Under the pieces are notes generated by a model. That model had not been told where the DNA came from, did no database searches, and saw nothing but the letters and a program-made list of their open reading frames with translations. From Pyropia yezoensis (Eukaryota; Rhodophyta; Bangiophyceae; Bangiales; Bangiaceae), in the NCBI GenBank assembly GCA_009829735.1, contig CM020620.1, positions 18,186,354 through 18,250,353 on the forward strand: a stretch of 64,000 bases of DNA. Direction: 5' to 3'. The translations under genes and the position numbers were made by a program. Positions 10,093 through 20,424 of the stretch are shown here, in pieces; position 1 is the first letter of the stretch, and the number at the start of each line of letters is the position of its first letter.

Positions 10093-11996
10093 ATGCCCCC
10101 CGGCGGGCGGGCGCTGCCCCCCCTCCCCGCCGTCCGCCGTGCCCTGACCGCGCGGCCGCTGCGGCCGCCCCCCCCGCGGCCGCCACCGGCGACGGCGGCG
10201 ACGGCGGCGGCGGCTGTGTCGACGGCTGTGTCGACGGCGACGGCGGCGGCGGCGGCGCCGCTGCCCCCGACGGCCGCGTCGGCCATCCACCGGGCGGCCG
10301 CGGCGGTCCTGCCCGACCGCGGTGCGGGGGGCGCCCCCCCCCCGCCGCGTGCTCCCCCCTCCCCACGCTTCCCCCCGTCCCCGCGGCTGCCGTCGGTGCC
10401 CCTGTCTGCGGCTGCCGCCGCGGCCACCACGTCGGCGGCGGCCGCGGCTGCCGCCGCCGCCGTCCCTGCCGCCGCCACCACCACCACCGCCTTTGCCCCC
10501 ACCGCCACCGCCTTTGCCCCCACCCCCACCGCCTTTACCCCCACCGCCACCGCCACCGCCACCGCCACCCCCACCACCGCCGCCGTCGCGGCGCCCCGCT
10601 TCACCACCGCCGCGCTGGTGGGCCCGCCCAACGCGGGCAAGTCCACCCTCCTCAACGCCCTCCTCCGCACCCGCCTGTCGGCGGTATCCCGCAAGGTCAA
10701 CGCCACCCGCCGGTCGGTGCTGGGCGCGCTCGTCGCGGGGCCCGCCGCCGCCACGCAGGTGGCGGTGGTGGACACGCCGGGCATCCTCGGGCGGGGCGCG
10801 GGGGGGCGGGCGCTGGGCCGCGGCTGGGCCGCCGTGGGGGGGGTCGGCTGGGCGGCTGCCGCCCAGGCCGACACGGTCGTGCTGGTCGTAGACGCGGGGG
10901 GGGGGGAGCGGGGCGTCGCGCGGGCGGTGGCGCTGGGGGGGGACCTCGTCCGCCGGCTCGCCACGCCGGCGGCGGCGGCGGCGGCGGCGCCAGAGGCAGA
11001 CGCTTCCGACGCGGACGGTGCAGCGGACGCGGGCGGGCCCGCCGTGGACGCGGCGGCTGGCACGTCGGGGGGCGGGGGGGGGGACGCCCCGGCCCCCGGA
11101 CGTGCCGCCCGCCTTGCGCGCCGGCAGCGGGCGGTGGCGGCCAAGGCCTCCGCTCGGTCCGCAGCGGCGGCAGCGGCGGCGGCGGCGGCGGCGGAGGCGG
11201 GTGCCCCCCCCGGGGTGCGCCCCCCCCCCCCCCCCCCCCCCCCCCGCCGCCGCTGCTGGCGCCGCTGCCCCACCCGCGGCCACTCATCCTGGCCCTCTCC
11301 AAGTGTGACCGCCGGTCGACGGAGCGGGCGGCGCTGCTGGACCTGGCGGCCACGCTCGTGGACACCATCCCGGGCTTTGCAGCCGCCTTTCGCCCCGAGG
11401 TGCACTACACCGCCGCGGGCGCCCGCGGGGGAGGCGGTGGGGACGGGGGGGACCCGCCGGGGGTGGCCACCCTCCGAGACGCCCTCGCGGCGGGGGCGCC
11501 CTCGGGGGAGTGGGCGTACCCGCCCCCGCCCCCCGGGGGGGCCAGCTGGGCGGGCCTTTCCGAGCGGGAGCGGGTGGAGCAGGCGCTGTGGGAAAAGTTG
11601 CTCCACCGGCTGCACCAAGAGCTGCCCTACCAGCTCGAGGTGGTGTGTGAGGGGTGGACCGACGGCCGAGCCGGGTCGGGGGCGGGCGGTGCCGCCCTCC
11701 CCTTGCTGACCGGTGGTGCCCCCGCCCGCCACCACATGCTCCTCGACGGCGACGACGACGACGGCGACGGGGACAGTGACGGCGACAGCGTCGACCGGGG
11801 TGCGGTGGGAGGCCCGCCGCCAGGCCCTGTGTTGGCCCAGTACGCGCTGCGGGTGGGGGCGCGGAGCCAGGTGCCGATTGTGATTGGCGCGGGCGGCAGC
11901 GTTGTGGAGTGGGTGCGCACCGCCACCGAGGCGGCCGCCGCGGAGATGCTGGGGCGGGACGTCCACCTACGGCTGCGGGTGGTGTGTGCCGTCTAA
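10093..11996 (+). CDS. ERA: Era-type GTPase with C-terminal KH domain (frame break in poly-C run)
   Basis: Era GTPases bind the small-subunit rRNA and help ribosome assembly; eukaryotic copies act in plastids or mitochondria. After an Ala/Pro-rich N-terminus (likely targeting sequence) the protein shows G1 GPPNAGKST (about 10620), the NATRRSVLG switch segment, G3 DTPG (about 10771), and after an Ala/Asp-rich insertion G4 as SKCD (about 11303). The usual G4 is NKxD, so Asn is replaced by Ser. The C-terminus holds a KH domain with IGAGG at the GxxG position and the Era-type end LGRDVHLRLRVV. The reading frame shifts inside the C-run 11221-11245: upstream motifs are in one frame and G4 plus KH in another. 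A homopolymer error or a real frameshift allele would explain this. The start at 10093 is the first in-frame ATG before the alanine-rich leader. Confidence 0.8.
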
Positions 11997-12010
11997 ATAG
12001 GGCAGACGGA

Positions 12011-12101
12011 GCGGGGGGGGGGGGGGGGGGGGGGGGGGGGAGGGAGAGGGGGGGGGGGGGCGACGGGGCGGGCGGGGGGGGGGGGGGGGGGGGGGGGGGG
12101 C
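12011..12101 (+). repeat. Long poly-G tracts
   Basis: Two G-runs (about 12011-12041 and 12076-12101) with G-rich sequence between, 15 bases after the GTPase stop. They could form G-quadruplexes in the 3' region of that transcript and are hard to sequence accurately. Confidence 0.8.
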
Positions 12102-12759
12102 GCGGCGTCTCTTTCTTCTGCACTGCATACCGCAGAGCAGCAAGCGCCCACGATTGACCAAGAATGTCGAAAGAGACACAGCAGGGTGGGCACGCCGCAG
12201 CACGTGTTTCCAAAAGAGAAAGAGACACCGTAGGGTGGGTACCTCCCAGCACGTGTTCCTACTGGCGTGTACAGCACACACATACCACGTCTCCGCCCCA
12301 TCCTACTGTCACGGGCCTTTTCATGAGCGGCTCATGCGGAAAGCGCGGGTGGGGCAGGGGGGCCTCCCGGGTGCGCTCCCACCGCTACTCCCGCAGTGTT
12401 GACGGAAAAGGCAGAGCGGTGCGGCGGCGTAATTGCCATTTGTGCGACTTACACCCGCGCGCCCCCGTGGCGGCCACCCGCGACGCCTCGATGCCATGCA
12501 CGGGGCACCTCCCCCCAGCGGCCTCCTCCCCCATGTCGATACAACCAGCCCTCCTCACCAGCCCCTTTCTGTTCTGTCACCCAATCCCCCAACCCATATC
12601 CACCCCTGCCTGGGCGGTTCGCCTCCGCCTCCCAGGGCAGCAGTTCCTCTTTCTGGGTGGCCGAAGCACCACGCCATTTTTCTTTGCTTCCCTGCTCCCC
12701 CCTCCTCCCCCTCGGGCGCGCCCTCTCCTGGTCGTCTTGCCGCCGCGTGCTCCATCGCC

Positions 12760-13632
12760 ATGGGGCCCACCCTGCCTGATGGGGTCCGCCCCTGGCGGTC
12801 GCGTCGGCCCGCAGCGGCCCTGCTGCTGATGGCAACCGCGGCGGCTGCCGCGGCCGTCACCGTTCCCGCCGTCGCGTCGGCGGCTGCCGCCGCCACTGCC
12901 GACGGCGGCGGCGGTGGCAGCGGCGGCGGCGGCGGCGGCCCGTCGGCAGCGGCGGCCGCAGCGGCCGGCGGGGCGCCCCCCCCCCCCCGCGCCCCCCCTT
13001 CAGACATGGACGACCCTACCGACGCGTGGGCCGAGTGGGGCGAGACCCCCGAGTCCCGCCGGTCGGGCGTCCGCCGCCGGCGGGAGCGCCCCATCGAGGC
13101 TGGGATGAATGTGGATGCGCTGTTGGGGATGGCGGGCAAGACGACCAAGCTCTTTTTCACCACCCTCCGCCCGGGCGTGGCGGCGAATGACAAGGACGCG
13201 CTCGCGCTGGGGGCGCGGTACCGCAACATGCTCGCTGCGGGGGGGGTGACGGCGACCTTTTTCGCCGACGGCAAGGGCGGCCTCATTTGCCAGGCGGGCT
13301 CCTTTCGTGACGCCGTCAACGCCAAGGACTTTTTGATCCGGCAGCCCGAGGTTGCGCTCGTCGCCCTCGACGCGGCCAAGTTCACGCCCCTCCCGCCAGA
13401 GGACGATGATGACGACGATGACGACGGCGCGACGGCGGCGGGGGGGAGGGGGGGGGGCCAACCGCAGGCAAAGTCGGGAGGGGAGGAGGGCGCTGCGTCC
13501 GCGGCGAATGCCAGTGGTGGGGAGGGGTGGGGGAGCGCCCAAGCCACGGCGGCCGAGGCGGGGCTAACGGTCGAGTCCTCCGCGGCGGGGGAGCCGCACG
13601 TGGGGGGAGGGGCGGCCAAGGAGGAGCTCTGA
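12760..13632 (+). CDS. MESD-like ER chaperone with C-terminal KEEL
   Basis: A 290-residue protein. Residues 1 to about 45 are a basic start followed by a long Ala/Val core, which fits a signal peptide. A Gly/Ala linker follows, then an acidic-aromatic DAWAEWGE segment and a folded core with MAGKTTKLFFTTLRPG, LGARYRNML and a final AKDFLIRQPEVALVALD. This order matches MESD (mesoderm development, Boca): a W-x-x-x-D/E motif, GKTLMMFVTV, then WEIKDFL before a short beta strand. In animals MESD folds LDL-receptor-type beta-propeller proteins in the ER. The tail is acidic and ends in KEEL, a KDEL-like ER-retrieval signal; animal MESD ends REDL or REEL. The client in this organism is unknown. ATG 12760 is chosen because it begins the signal peptide. 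Confidence 0.68.
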   Translation: MGPTLPDGVRPWRSRRPAAALLLMATAAAAAAVTVPAVASAAAAATADGGGGGSGGGGGGPSAAAAAAAGGAPPPPRAPPSDMDDPTDAWAEWGETPESRRSGVRRRRERPIEAGMNVDALLGMAGKTTKLFFTTLRPGVAANDKDALALGARYRNMLAAGGVTATFFADGKGGLICQAGSFRDAVNAKDFLIRQPEVALVALDAAKFTPLPPEDDDDDDDDGATAAGGRGGGQPQAKSGGEEGAASAANASGGEGWGSAQATAAEAGLTVESSAAGEPHVGGGAAKEEL

Positions 13633-14154
13633 GAAATGCGTAGGGGGCCGCACTGGCAAGTGGTGGCGGTCGACGCGGCCACGCGACGGCGAGGGCAGGG
13701 TGCGGCGGGGAGCTCAGGGCGCACTTGTTGTCTGCACGGCCCACCGCGTGGTCGTCATCGTTGGTGAGCGCGGCGGTGGGGGTGGCAGGCGCGCTCGCAC
13801 TCTCTTGGCGCGCCAGGGCGGGGAACTGGTGGGGTGGCTGTGGTCGCAGACGGGCATGTCTGACATGTCCCCTTGCTGGGGGCACACGCCCTGCGACGAC
13901 GCAGCGGTGCGCGCTCGTTCCGTGACATCGTCGCACTGGTGGGGCATTGTGACCCGCGTCTGGGCGGCCGTGACAGCCTACCCCCATTCCCAATGCCACG
14001 GCGACAAGACAGGAGCGGGCGACGCGCGCTGCTATTTCTTCTTCCTCCCTTCTTTTGTCAACGTTTCACAGTGCGCCGCTACACGGTGGGGACCATGAGC
14101 CAGAGCACCATCAGCGCCTCCAAGACCCCCACACCTCCTTTCCCTGCCACGCAC
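13633..14154. other. Intergenic region between convergent genes
   Basis: Lies between the MESD-like gene (+) and L-galactose dehydrogenase (-), which converge. No coding or RNA feature is visible; it should hold both 3' ends. Confidence 0.5.
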
Positions 14155-15369
14155 TTAAGCACCCGGGAACTTGCCACTGGCCCAGGCGACGTTGGCCACC
14201 GGCTTGAAGATAGCCTTGACGTCACGCAGAAGTGTCTTGTCCATGGGCGTCATCATGACGGCTACGTTCTTGGCCAGCGTGGCCGTCGAATCAATGCCCA
14301 CGACCGTCGACGTGACCGACAGCGGGTCTGCGTTGAGGGCGTATTGCAGGGCCAATGCGGCCAGGCTGCTGCCCCGCTCCTTGCACAGCGCCGCTGCCGC
14401 CGCAGACGCCTCCTTGACTGCCGCAGACGCGGGGTGCCACGGTGGCGGTCCCGCGTCAGTGAGGAGGCCCATGGACAGGGGGGCGGCATTGATGACGCCA
14501 ACCCCTGCGGCTTTGAGCGCCGGCAGCATCCCCGCCAGGGCGTCATCGGCAAGCGTGTAGCGGCAGTAGGAAAGCACCACGTCAAGGGTGCCCGGTGGTA
14601 CCCGGTCCAGCACGTACGGGAAGATGTCGAGGGGATAGCCCGTGATGCCCACTGCCCGGACCTTGCCAGCCTCACGGAGTTTGACCAACGCGGGGAGCGT
14701 CTCGTTGACCACCTGGTCCAAGTCCCCAAACTCAATGTCGTGGCACTGCACCAGGTCCAGCCTGTCCACATTGAGGCGCGCAAGCGACTCTTCCACCGAC
14801 GCCGTCACGCGGGCGGCGGAAAAGTCAAAGGTGGACTCCCCATAGCGGCCGACTTTAGAGCCCACCACAAACGAGTCGCGCGGCAGTTCTTTGAGGGCCT
14901 TGCCGAGGACGGTCTCAGCTTTGGTGGCCCCATAGTAGGGGCTCACGTCAAAAAAGTTGACACCCAGCTTGACCGCCTCGTGCACAGACCGAATGCCATC
15001 TGCTTCCTGCACCTCAGCGACGCCGGGGACAAAGAACATAGTAAAGGGCGGAAGCAGGCAAGAAGGGTTGGCAGTGAGTGACGATTCGCCCGCACGTATA
15101 CTGGTCAGCACAAGTATCACAGCAAGCGGTAATCACAGCACAGACATCCCGCTCACTGGACGCTGGGGTCGGCAGCCCTCCCCTAAGGCCTGTCTTTCAC
15201 CATCTCCATTCCACGCGCAAGCAGTCAAACATACGTCGACGTCGCCAAAGACCCCTCCAAGTGGAGAGGCTCCAAAACCCAGCGGCGACACATCAATGCC
15301 CGTGTTGCCCAGGGACCGCCGCAGATGAGGTGACAGCCCAGAGTCCGCCCCTGACAAGCCCGACGTCAT
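14155..15369 (-). CDS. GalDH: L-galactose dehydrogenase (aldo/keto reductase), two exons
   Basis: Oxidises L-galactose to L-galactono-1,4-lactone with NAD, the step before the last in plant-type ascorbate synthesis. Exon 1 is 15369-15235 and exon 2 is 15006-14155; the 228-bp intron runs GTATGT to GTGCAG and both sides are in phase 0, giving 328 residues. The start LRRSLGNTGIDVSPLGFGAS and FFDVSPYYG are the plant GalDH signature. The aldo/keto reductase tetrad is present as D65, Y70, K96 and H134 (in QCHDIE). LDRVPPGTLDVVLSYCRY and PLSMGLLTDAGPP(P)WHP further separate it from generic family members. No transit peptide is seen, so it is probably cytosolic. It is divergent from the membrane-protein gene that starts at 16052. 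Confidence 0.93.
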
Positions 15370-16051
15370 CGTGGAACCACAAGGGGGGAAAGGCGAGGAA
15401 ATAGAGGAAGTGGGGGGGAAGGAATGACGTGGGGAACACGAGAGAGAGTTGAAGAAGGCCGCCGCGGGTGTCTAGCAGCGGCGGCGGGACCCCGACACCG
15501 ACGGCTACAAGAGCGTCCTACGGGATGCTAGGAGGAGAGAGAATGGACAGCAGCAGTGGCAGACCCAACGTTAGTCCGACCCGGCGAGGTGGGCGCTGAC
15601 CGGCAGGCCACCACGCCTGAGTGGGCGTGGAAAAGCAGCGGACACTGCACGCCAGCAATGGCCAGATGCAGAACGGCGGGACGAACGTGTCACAGACATC
15701 CAAGCGCGTGGCTCGAGATGGAGCTTCGTTCTCTGTCCGCAAGGACCAGCAATGCCACTGCCCACACATTTCCACAGGACAGAAACATAAACTGTACGTA
15801 CAGTACACATAATGATCACGACATACTTCTAAATATTTTCTGAGCGAACAGAAGGAAGCTGATTTCCACATCGTCTATAGTCCCTACAGGCTCGCATCAT
15901 CGGGTGCACCGGTGCCGTTCGTGCCCTTCACTGTCTAGACCCGACCCCAGGCAGCAGTCCCGTGGCTAGAGCTGCCTGACGCCACCAGCCTGCGCTTTGC
16001 CCCATCACCGTAAACCACCTGTGCTCTCTGTTTTTGCCCCTGGCACGCGGG
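15370..16051. other. Shared 5' region of two divergent genes
   Basis: Separates L-galactose dehydrogenase (-) from the nickel/cobalt-permease-like gene (+), so both promoters should be here. GC content drops at 15.78-15.86 kb. No ORF with a recognisable product and no clear core promoter motif. Confidence 0.5.
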
Positions 16052-16987
16052 ATGGACGTTCCTCTGTACGGCTCTCTGGGGGCCCTCCCCACCCATCTCC
16101 CCGCCCTCGCGACGCTCACCGCCGCCCACATGGTGTCGCCCCCCGCGTGGCTGCCTTACCTCGCCCTCTCCCGTTCTGCAGGCCTTCGCCCCGCCTCGAC
16201 CGGGGCAGTTGTCGTTGGCGGCTGTGCCCTGCATGCCCTCTCGACGGTTGCTGCAGCGGCTGGCCTCGCCGCCGCGGGTGGCGTAGCAAGCGCCCTGCTG
16301 GGAGGGGCGGTGGCCCGCCTGGGAGCCGCTGCCGCCTTGGGCGCGGTGGGGCTGTGGCTGGTCTATGGCGCGCTGGTGCGGGGCGAGGGCGGCTTGCCAG
16401 GTTGTTGTGAAGAGGGCACCCCTGCGGGCCTCGTCAAAGTACCGACGAGTCCCCCTCCGGCGGTGGAGGCCGAGGCTTCGGTGGGCGCGTCCGGAGCAGG
16501 CGGCCCCTCGGCGAGCGCGACGACGCCCGCCGGCCCCGCGCCCGCGGCGGGTAGCCGGGCGGGCCTGGCGCTGTTGGCCGTCGCGGCGCTGACGCCGTGC
16601 GTGGCGTCGCAGCCGCTACTGGTGGGGCTTGTCGCAGGCTCCCCGGGCATTGGCCGTGTGCCCACCTTGGCCGCCGCGGGGGTTGTCATCTGGGTCGTCT
16701 CGACAGCTGTTGTGGGGGCGGCGGTGGCCTTGGGGGGGAGGCTCGCCCGCCGCCTGGGTGGCGGCCGCCTCCGCGTGGCGGAGCGCGCGCTTTTCGGGGG
16801 CGTCCTCCTGGTGCTGGCGGTGGTGACCGCGACGGGGGGGGGTCACGCCCACCATCATCACCACGACAGTGGGACCGGGGGGGGGGTCGACGCGGCGATG
16901 CACGCGCACCACCACCACTACGATGGCACGGCTGGGATGAGTGGTGCAATGCCAGAAGCGGAGATGCACGCGCACCATCAACAGTGA
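16052..16987 (+). CDS. Polytopic membrane protein, NicO/UreH-like metal permease with His-rich tail
   Basis: A 311-residue protein with two blocks of hydrophobic segments: residues about 10-115 and about 170-265. Each block has a motif typical of a bacterial family related to nickel/cobalt (NicO, RcnA) and UreH-type permeases: TAAHMVSPPAWLPYLALSRS in the first and LTPCVASQPLL in the second, the latter resembling the family's GPCEPLIPLL. A variable loop separates the blocks. The last 50 residues are extremely His-rich (HAHHHHHD, HAHHHHYD, HAHHQQ), as expected of a divalent-metal-binding tail. Transport of Ni or Co is inferred from family and tail. The start at 16052 is the first ATG; earlier codons in the frame lack one. 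Confidence 0.62.
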   Translation: MDVPLYGSLGALPTHLPALATLTAAHMVSPPAWLPYLALSRSAGLRPASTGAVVVGGCALHALSTVAAAAGLAAAGGVASALLGGAVARLGAAAALGAVGLWLVYGALVRGEGGLPGCCEEGTPAGLVKVPTSPPPAVEAEASVGASGAGGPSASATTPAGPAPAAGSRAGLALLAVAALTPCVASQPLLVGLVAGSPGIGRVPTLAAAGVVIWVVSTAVVGAAVALGGRLARRLGGGRLRVAERALFGGVLLVLAVVTATGGGHAHHHHHDSGTGGGVDAAMHAHHHHYDGTAGMSGAMPEAEMHAHHQQ

Positions 16988-17601
16988 AGGACGCGCTATG
17001 GAGGAACGTGAACCTCCCCTGGCGGCGCAGGCGCCTTCGCAGCCCGCTTTCGCCCATGCCCTGGTACAAACTGACGCTGGCTCGGTGGCTCGATTGTGCG
17101 TTGTGTTGCAGTCCAACCCACCCACTATGTATGTCTCGCACGGAGGAGCGACGTGGTGCGCCGAAAAATCTGCACATAAAGATCATGAACAAGGACAGCA
17201 TGTAACGAAGGGAAATTATGGAGCACAACAGCCCAAGACAAAATACACATTCCGACCTACCACCGCGGCAGCGTCCCCACCAAACCCCAGTCACCTTGAC
17301 CTCTCGATCATGCACAGCGTGCAGCACGGTCGGGCGTACGGGCAGAATAGGACAACACCGCAGCGCCTAGCGGTTGATCTCAACGTAGAAGACCAAATCC
17401 GGTCGAGCACGGCGCACCTCCACCCAGAAGGCAAACAGCGGCGGTCGGTAAACAGCAGCAACGGGCCTCAATCGGCAACTACCCCCCCCCCCAGTCCCCC
17501 CCCTCCCCCACCGAGAGGAGAAGCACAGGCAAGCGAAGATGGAAGCAACTCAGCCGCGCCAGCACGGCTATCAAGCGAAAAAGCGAGACAACGGAAGCCG
17601 C
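16988..17601. other. Intergenic region between convergent genes
   Basis: Between the permease-like gene (+) and CKS1 (-). Contains a poly-C/CCT patch near 17484-17515. No gene is supported. Confidence 0.5.
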
Positions 17602-18268
17602 TCAATAGTTGCCATTCTTGTCGCGACGGAACAGCAGGATGTGCGGCTCCGGGCGATGGATGGCGTAGTGCTCCCATCCGCGGCTCTGCTGGACGCCCAG
17701 GCCGCGCCATTCAGCCTCGCTGAGCAAGCGCCCCTTGGGCATCGCCTTTGAGATGTCCGATGGTAGGATCACGTGTCTGGGGACGCGGAGCGCAATGCAA
17801 AGAAGGACATCAAGAACCCAGCCACCACGCACAGACGGGAGCGCAAGTTACGACAAAAGACACAGAAGCAAGGAGCGGGGCATGGGGCATCCGTTAGGGC
17901 AAAGCTCGTCGCCGCGCACTACCTGATGAGACGCGAGAACACACAGCAGCAACCGCCTAAAGGCACCAGCAGGCTGCCGAGACAACGCCCCGCTCACACA
18001 GTGGTGGACGATATCACCAATCGTAGTGCATGAACCGAGGTTCGTTCCACGCGTGGCTCAACCGGGCCAACCAGGAAAAGCTCAACAAGCAACAACAGTG
18101 CCCACAAAACAGAAAAAGACAGAGCACAACAGCGAAAGCTCACACTGCGCTTCCCACAAAAGCTCACACTGCGCTTCCCACATAATGCAACACACGGTCC
18201 CGTCCATACCTGTACTCAAACGTATCATCGTAGTACTTCTCCGAGTAGATGATTTGCGTCGCCGGCAT
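17602..18268 (-). CDS. CKS1: Cyclin-dependent kinase regulatory subunit (CKS1), two exons
   Basis: Small adaptor that binds CDKs and recognises phosphorylated substrates in the cell cycle. Exon 1 (18268-18210) encodes [19 protein letters not shown] plus two bases; exon 2 (17776-17602) supplies the third base. The join restores the family block EYRHVILP across a 433-bp intron (GTATGG to CCCCAG). The product is 77 residues, the usual CKS size. It contains [19 protein letters not shown] and [12 protein letters not shown], the conserved core that includes the phosphate-binding pocket and the CDK-binding strand. The Pro-containing hinge HRPEPHI, involved in domain swapping in the family, is present. 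Exon 1 is only 59 bp and easily missed. Confidence 0.96.
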
Positions 18269-19179
18269 GGTGGCCAAGCGGGAGGAGAAGACGGGTCACA
18301 AGGGCAACCGCCGCCCACGAAAGCGTATCACAGTGAAGGAAGGGGAAGCCGAGCACGCAAGCAGCGATACACCAGTGGAAGTGCAGCGGCTGGGGAACAG
18401 GCAGAGTAGTCAGGTTGTGGGGGCACGTGGCGTCGGTTGGCGTCGCACGGAGACACGCGTGCGGAGGTGCGGTGGTGGTAGGTTCGCGGTCCACCGCGGC
18501 GGACGGCCAGCACTCGGAGCGTCCCCGTTCAAGCTGAAGGCAGAGCGCACAACGCGTGCACGGCCGTCAGGCACACGCGTGGGGACACCAGCAATAAACG
18601 CTGCCAAACGGGGCAAGAGCGCCGGGGCGTTTGGGGGCTGCAGCCCGTGCCCATGGCAGGGCCCAACCGTGGGTGCTCTGGTGAAAACCCACGCCACAGG
18701 GTGTTGCAGAGAGGGTGCCCCCGTGTCTCCGCTCCGCCACGATCAGGCATGGCTGGGGGGGGAGACTTCCTTGGCGCCAGGCTCGGGGAATTGTTTCCTG
18801 GCCCCAGTGGTTCAGATTTTGAAAGGCGCACCAGTGCCCCGATTTCGAACGCGCGCCGTGGCGCCACCCGCTGGCCCGCCGCGCTCCTCGAAGAACCGTG
18901 CATGCGCGCGTGTGGCCCCTTGAGCTGCACTCACCTGCCTCTCCCCCGGCCGCCGCCGTCACGGCCGCCATGTATAAAGACGGGTCTGACCACGCGCATG
19001 TCCCCGCGCGCAGTTCGCATCATGCACGTTTCTGCCCGAACCAACCTGGCGAACGAGCGTCTTGGACTAAAACACAAGTTTATTTTTGTATACGACACGA
19101 TCACTGCGCCCGTTGCGGCCACCCCCCACAACGGCTGGACTGTTGGGGAGGGCGGCGGCGGCGGCGGCGCGCACGCCTG
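18269..19179. other. Intergenic region upstream of CKS1
   Basis: Bounded by the CKS1 start (reading left) and the 3' end of the carrier gene. No convincing exon found. A TATAAA on the + strand at about 18973 has no obvious downstream gene. CKS1 regulatory sequence should lie at its left side. Confidence 0.4.
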
Positions 19180-20424
19180 CTACCCGCCCAAGGCACAGCG
19201 CACCCCAAACAGCACCGCTGTCGGTACCACGCTGCGTACCACAAACGGGGCGAGGCCATCATCCCAGCCAAGCCCCCCGGCCGTCCCCCCCTCCGCCCCT
19301 TCCCGGCTGGCCATAGCGCGCGTCCGCAGCCCGACCAGCGGGTAGCACGCGAGGGCGGCCACGCCCGCGGTGGCGGCGCCCCAGGCGGCGGCGGCACCTA
19401 CCCCCCCCGCCCCTCCCCCCACCGCCTCAAAGAGCGCGCCTTGAACCACCACAGGCGCCATGGCCGCTACGTGGAGGCCCATCCCTGACCACAGGCCGCC
19501 CAGGCCTTGGCCTTCCATGGCCACCGCGGCGGCCTCCGCGGGCGGGAGCCCCCGCGTGACGGCAATGGTGCGGACACGGATAAAGGGGGCATTGGCGGCC
19601 GCCGCCGCCGCCGCCGCCGCTGCCGTGCGGGCAAGCAGGGTGGGGAGCCGCGCGGCGGTGGTCGCGGCCGCCGCCGCGGCAGCGGCGGTGGCGGTGGTTG
19701 CGGCACCGCCGCTGACGGTGGCGGCCGCGGCAGCCGCGGCGGCCGCGCCGCCGCCGCCGCCTGGGAGGGTGGTGAGGGCGGCAAAGTAGGTGGCCCAGCC
19801 GGTGGCGGCGGCGGCCAGCGACAGCGGCAAGCCCGTGTAGAGGCCGGCGGGGGAGGGGGAGGCGAGGCGCCCTAGCATCGCCGCCGTGGGCGCCAGCGGG
19901 TTGCCCCGCTGGGGGACGCCCGCTCCCGCGCCCGCCGCCGCCGCGCCCGCCGCCTCGCCCGCCGCCGCCGAAGCGGCGGCCGCCGCGTGCACGCCGCTGG
20001 CAAGGTGGTCAAGCAGCCTTTCGCCGATGCGCCGGCAGGGGGCCACGGACAGCGCCGCTGCAGCAACAGCGGCTTGTGGTGGTGAGGGGGGGGGGGCGCG
20101 GGCGACCGCCGCCGCGCCGCCGCGTCGTGGCGGTGGCGCCGACAGCGTCGTTGGCGGGGCAGATGGCGACGGCCCCTCACCCGACGTGGCGCCGGGGTGT
20201 GGGGCGGTGCCTTTGCCCGAGGCGGCCAGGTGGGTCTCGGCCAGCTCAAGCGGGTACGCCACCACCGTGGACAGGAGGCCGCCAAGTACGCCGGGGAGAA
20301 CGCCCGCCGCCAGAGCCGCGGGCGTGAACGCCACCGTCTGCGGGCGGCGGCGGCGGCGGCGGGTGGCGGGTGGTGGGGAAAGCGCGTGTCGCACGGCCAT
20401 ACCTGACAATGCAGGTACGCTCAT
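19180..20424 (-). CDS. Mitochondrial carrier family (SLC25-like) protein with Ala/Gly insertions
   Basis: A 414-residue protein, longer than the usual 300 because of Ala/Gly-rich linkers. Three repeats can be traced. Repeat 1 has GVLPGVLGGLLSTVVAYPLE followed by LAETHL, a degenerate form of the P-x-[DE]-x-x-[KR] signature. The end of repeat 1 has GLYTGLPLSLAAAATGWATY. Repeat 2 has FIRVRTIAVTRGL and GLGGLWSGMGLHVAAMAPVV. Repeat 3 has AALACYPLVGLRTRAM and a closing VVRSVVPTAVLFGVRCA. The signature acidic residues are poorly kept in repeats 2 and 3, so the transported solute cannot be predicted and function as a carrier is not assured. Start chosen at ATG 20424; ATG 20400 is an alternative. Confidence 0.65.
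   Translation of the reverse strand: MSVPALSGMAVRHALSPPPATRRRRRRPQTVAFTPAALAAGVLPGVLGGLLSTVVAYPLELAETHLAASGKGTAPHPGATSGEGPSPSAPPTTLSAPPPRRGGAAAVARAPPPSPPQAAVAAAALSVAPCRRIGERLLDHLASGVHAAAAASAAAGEAAGAAAAGAGAGVPQRGNPLAPTAAMLGRLASPSPAGLYTGLPLSLAAAATGWATYFAALTTLPGGGGGAAAAAAAAATVSGGAATTATAAAAAAAATTAARLPTLLARTAAAAAAAAAANAPFIRVRTIAVTRGLPPAEAAAVAMEGQGLGGLWSGMGLHVAAMAPVVVQGALFEAVGGGAGGVGAAAAWGAATAGVAALACYPLVGLRTRAMASREGAEGGTAGGLGWDDGLAPFVVRSVVPTAVLFGVRCALGG

Noticed and set aside
10086-11966. 626-codon minus-strand frame opposite Era
   Set aside because: A shadow frame: the plus strand has G1, G3, G4 and KH motifs, while this one is Ala/Arg-rich without motifs.
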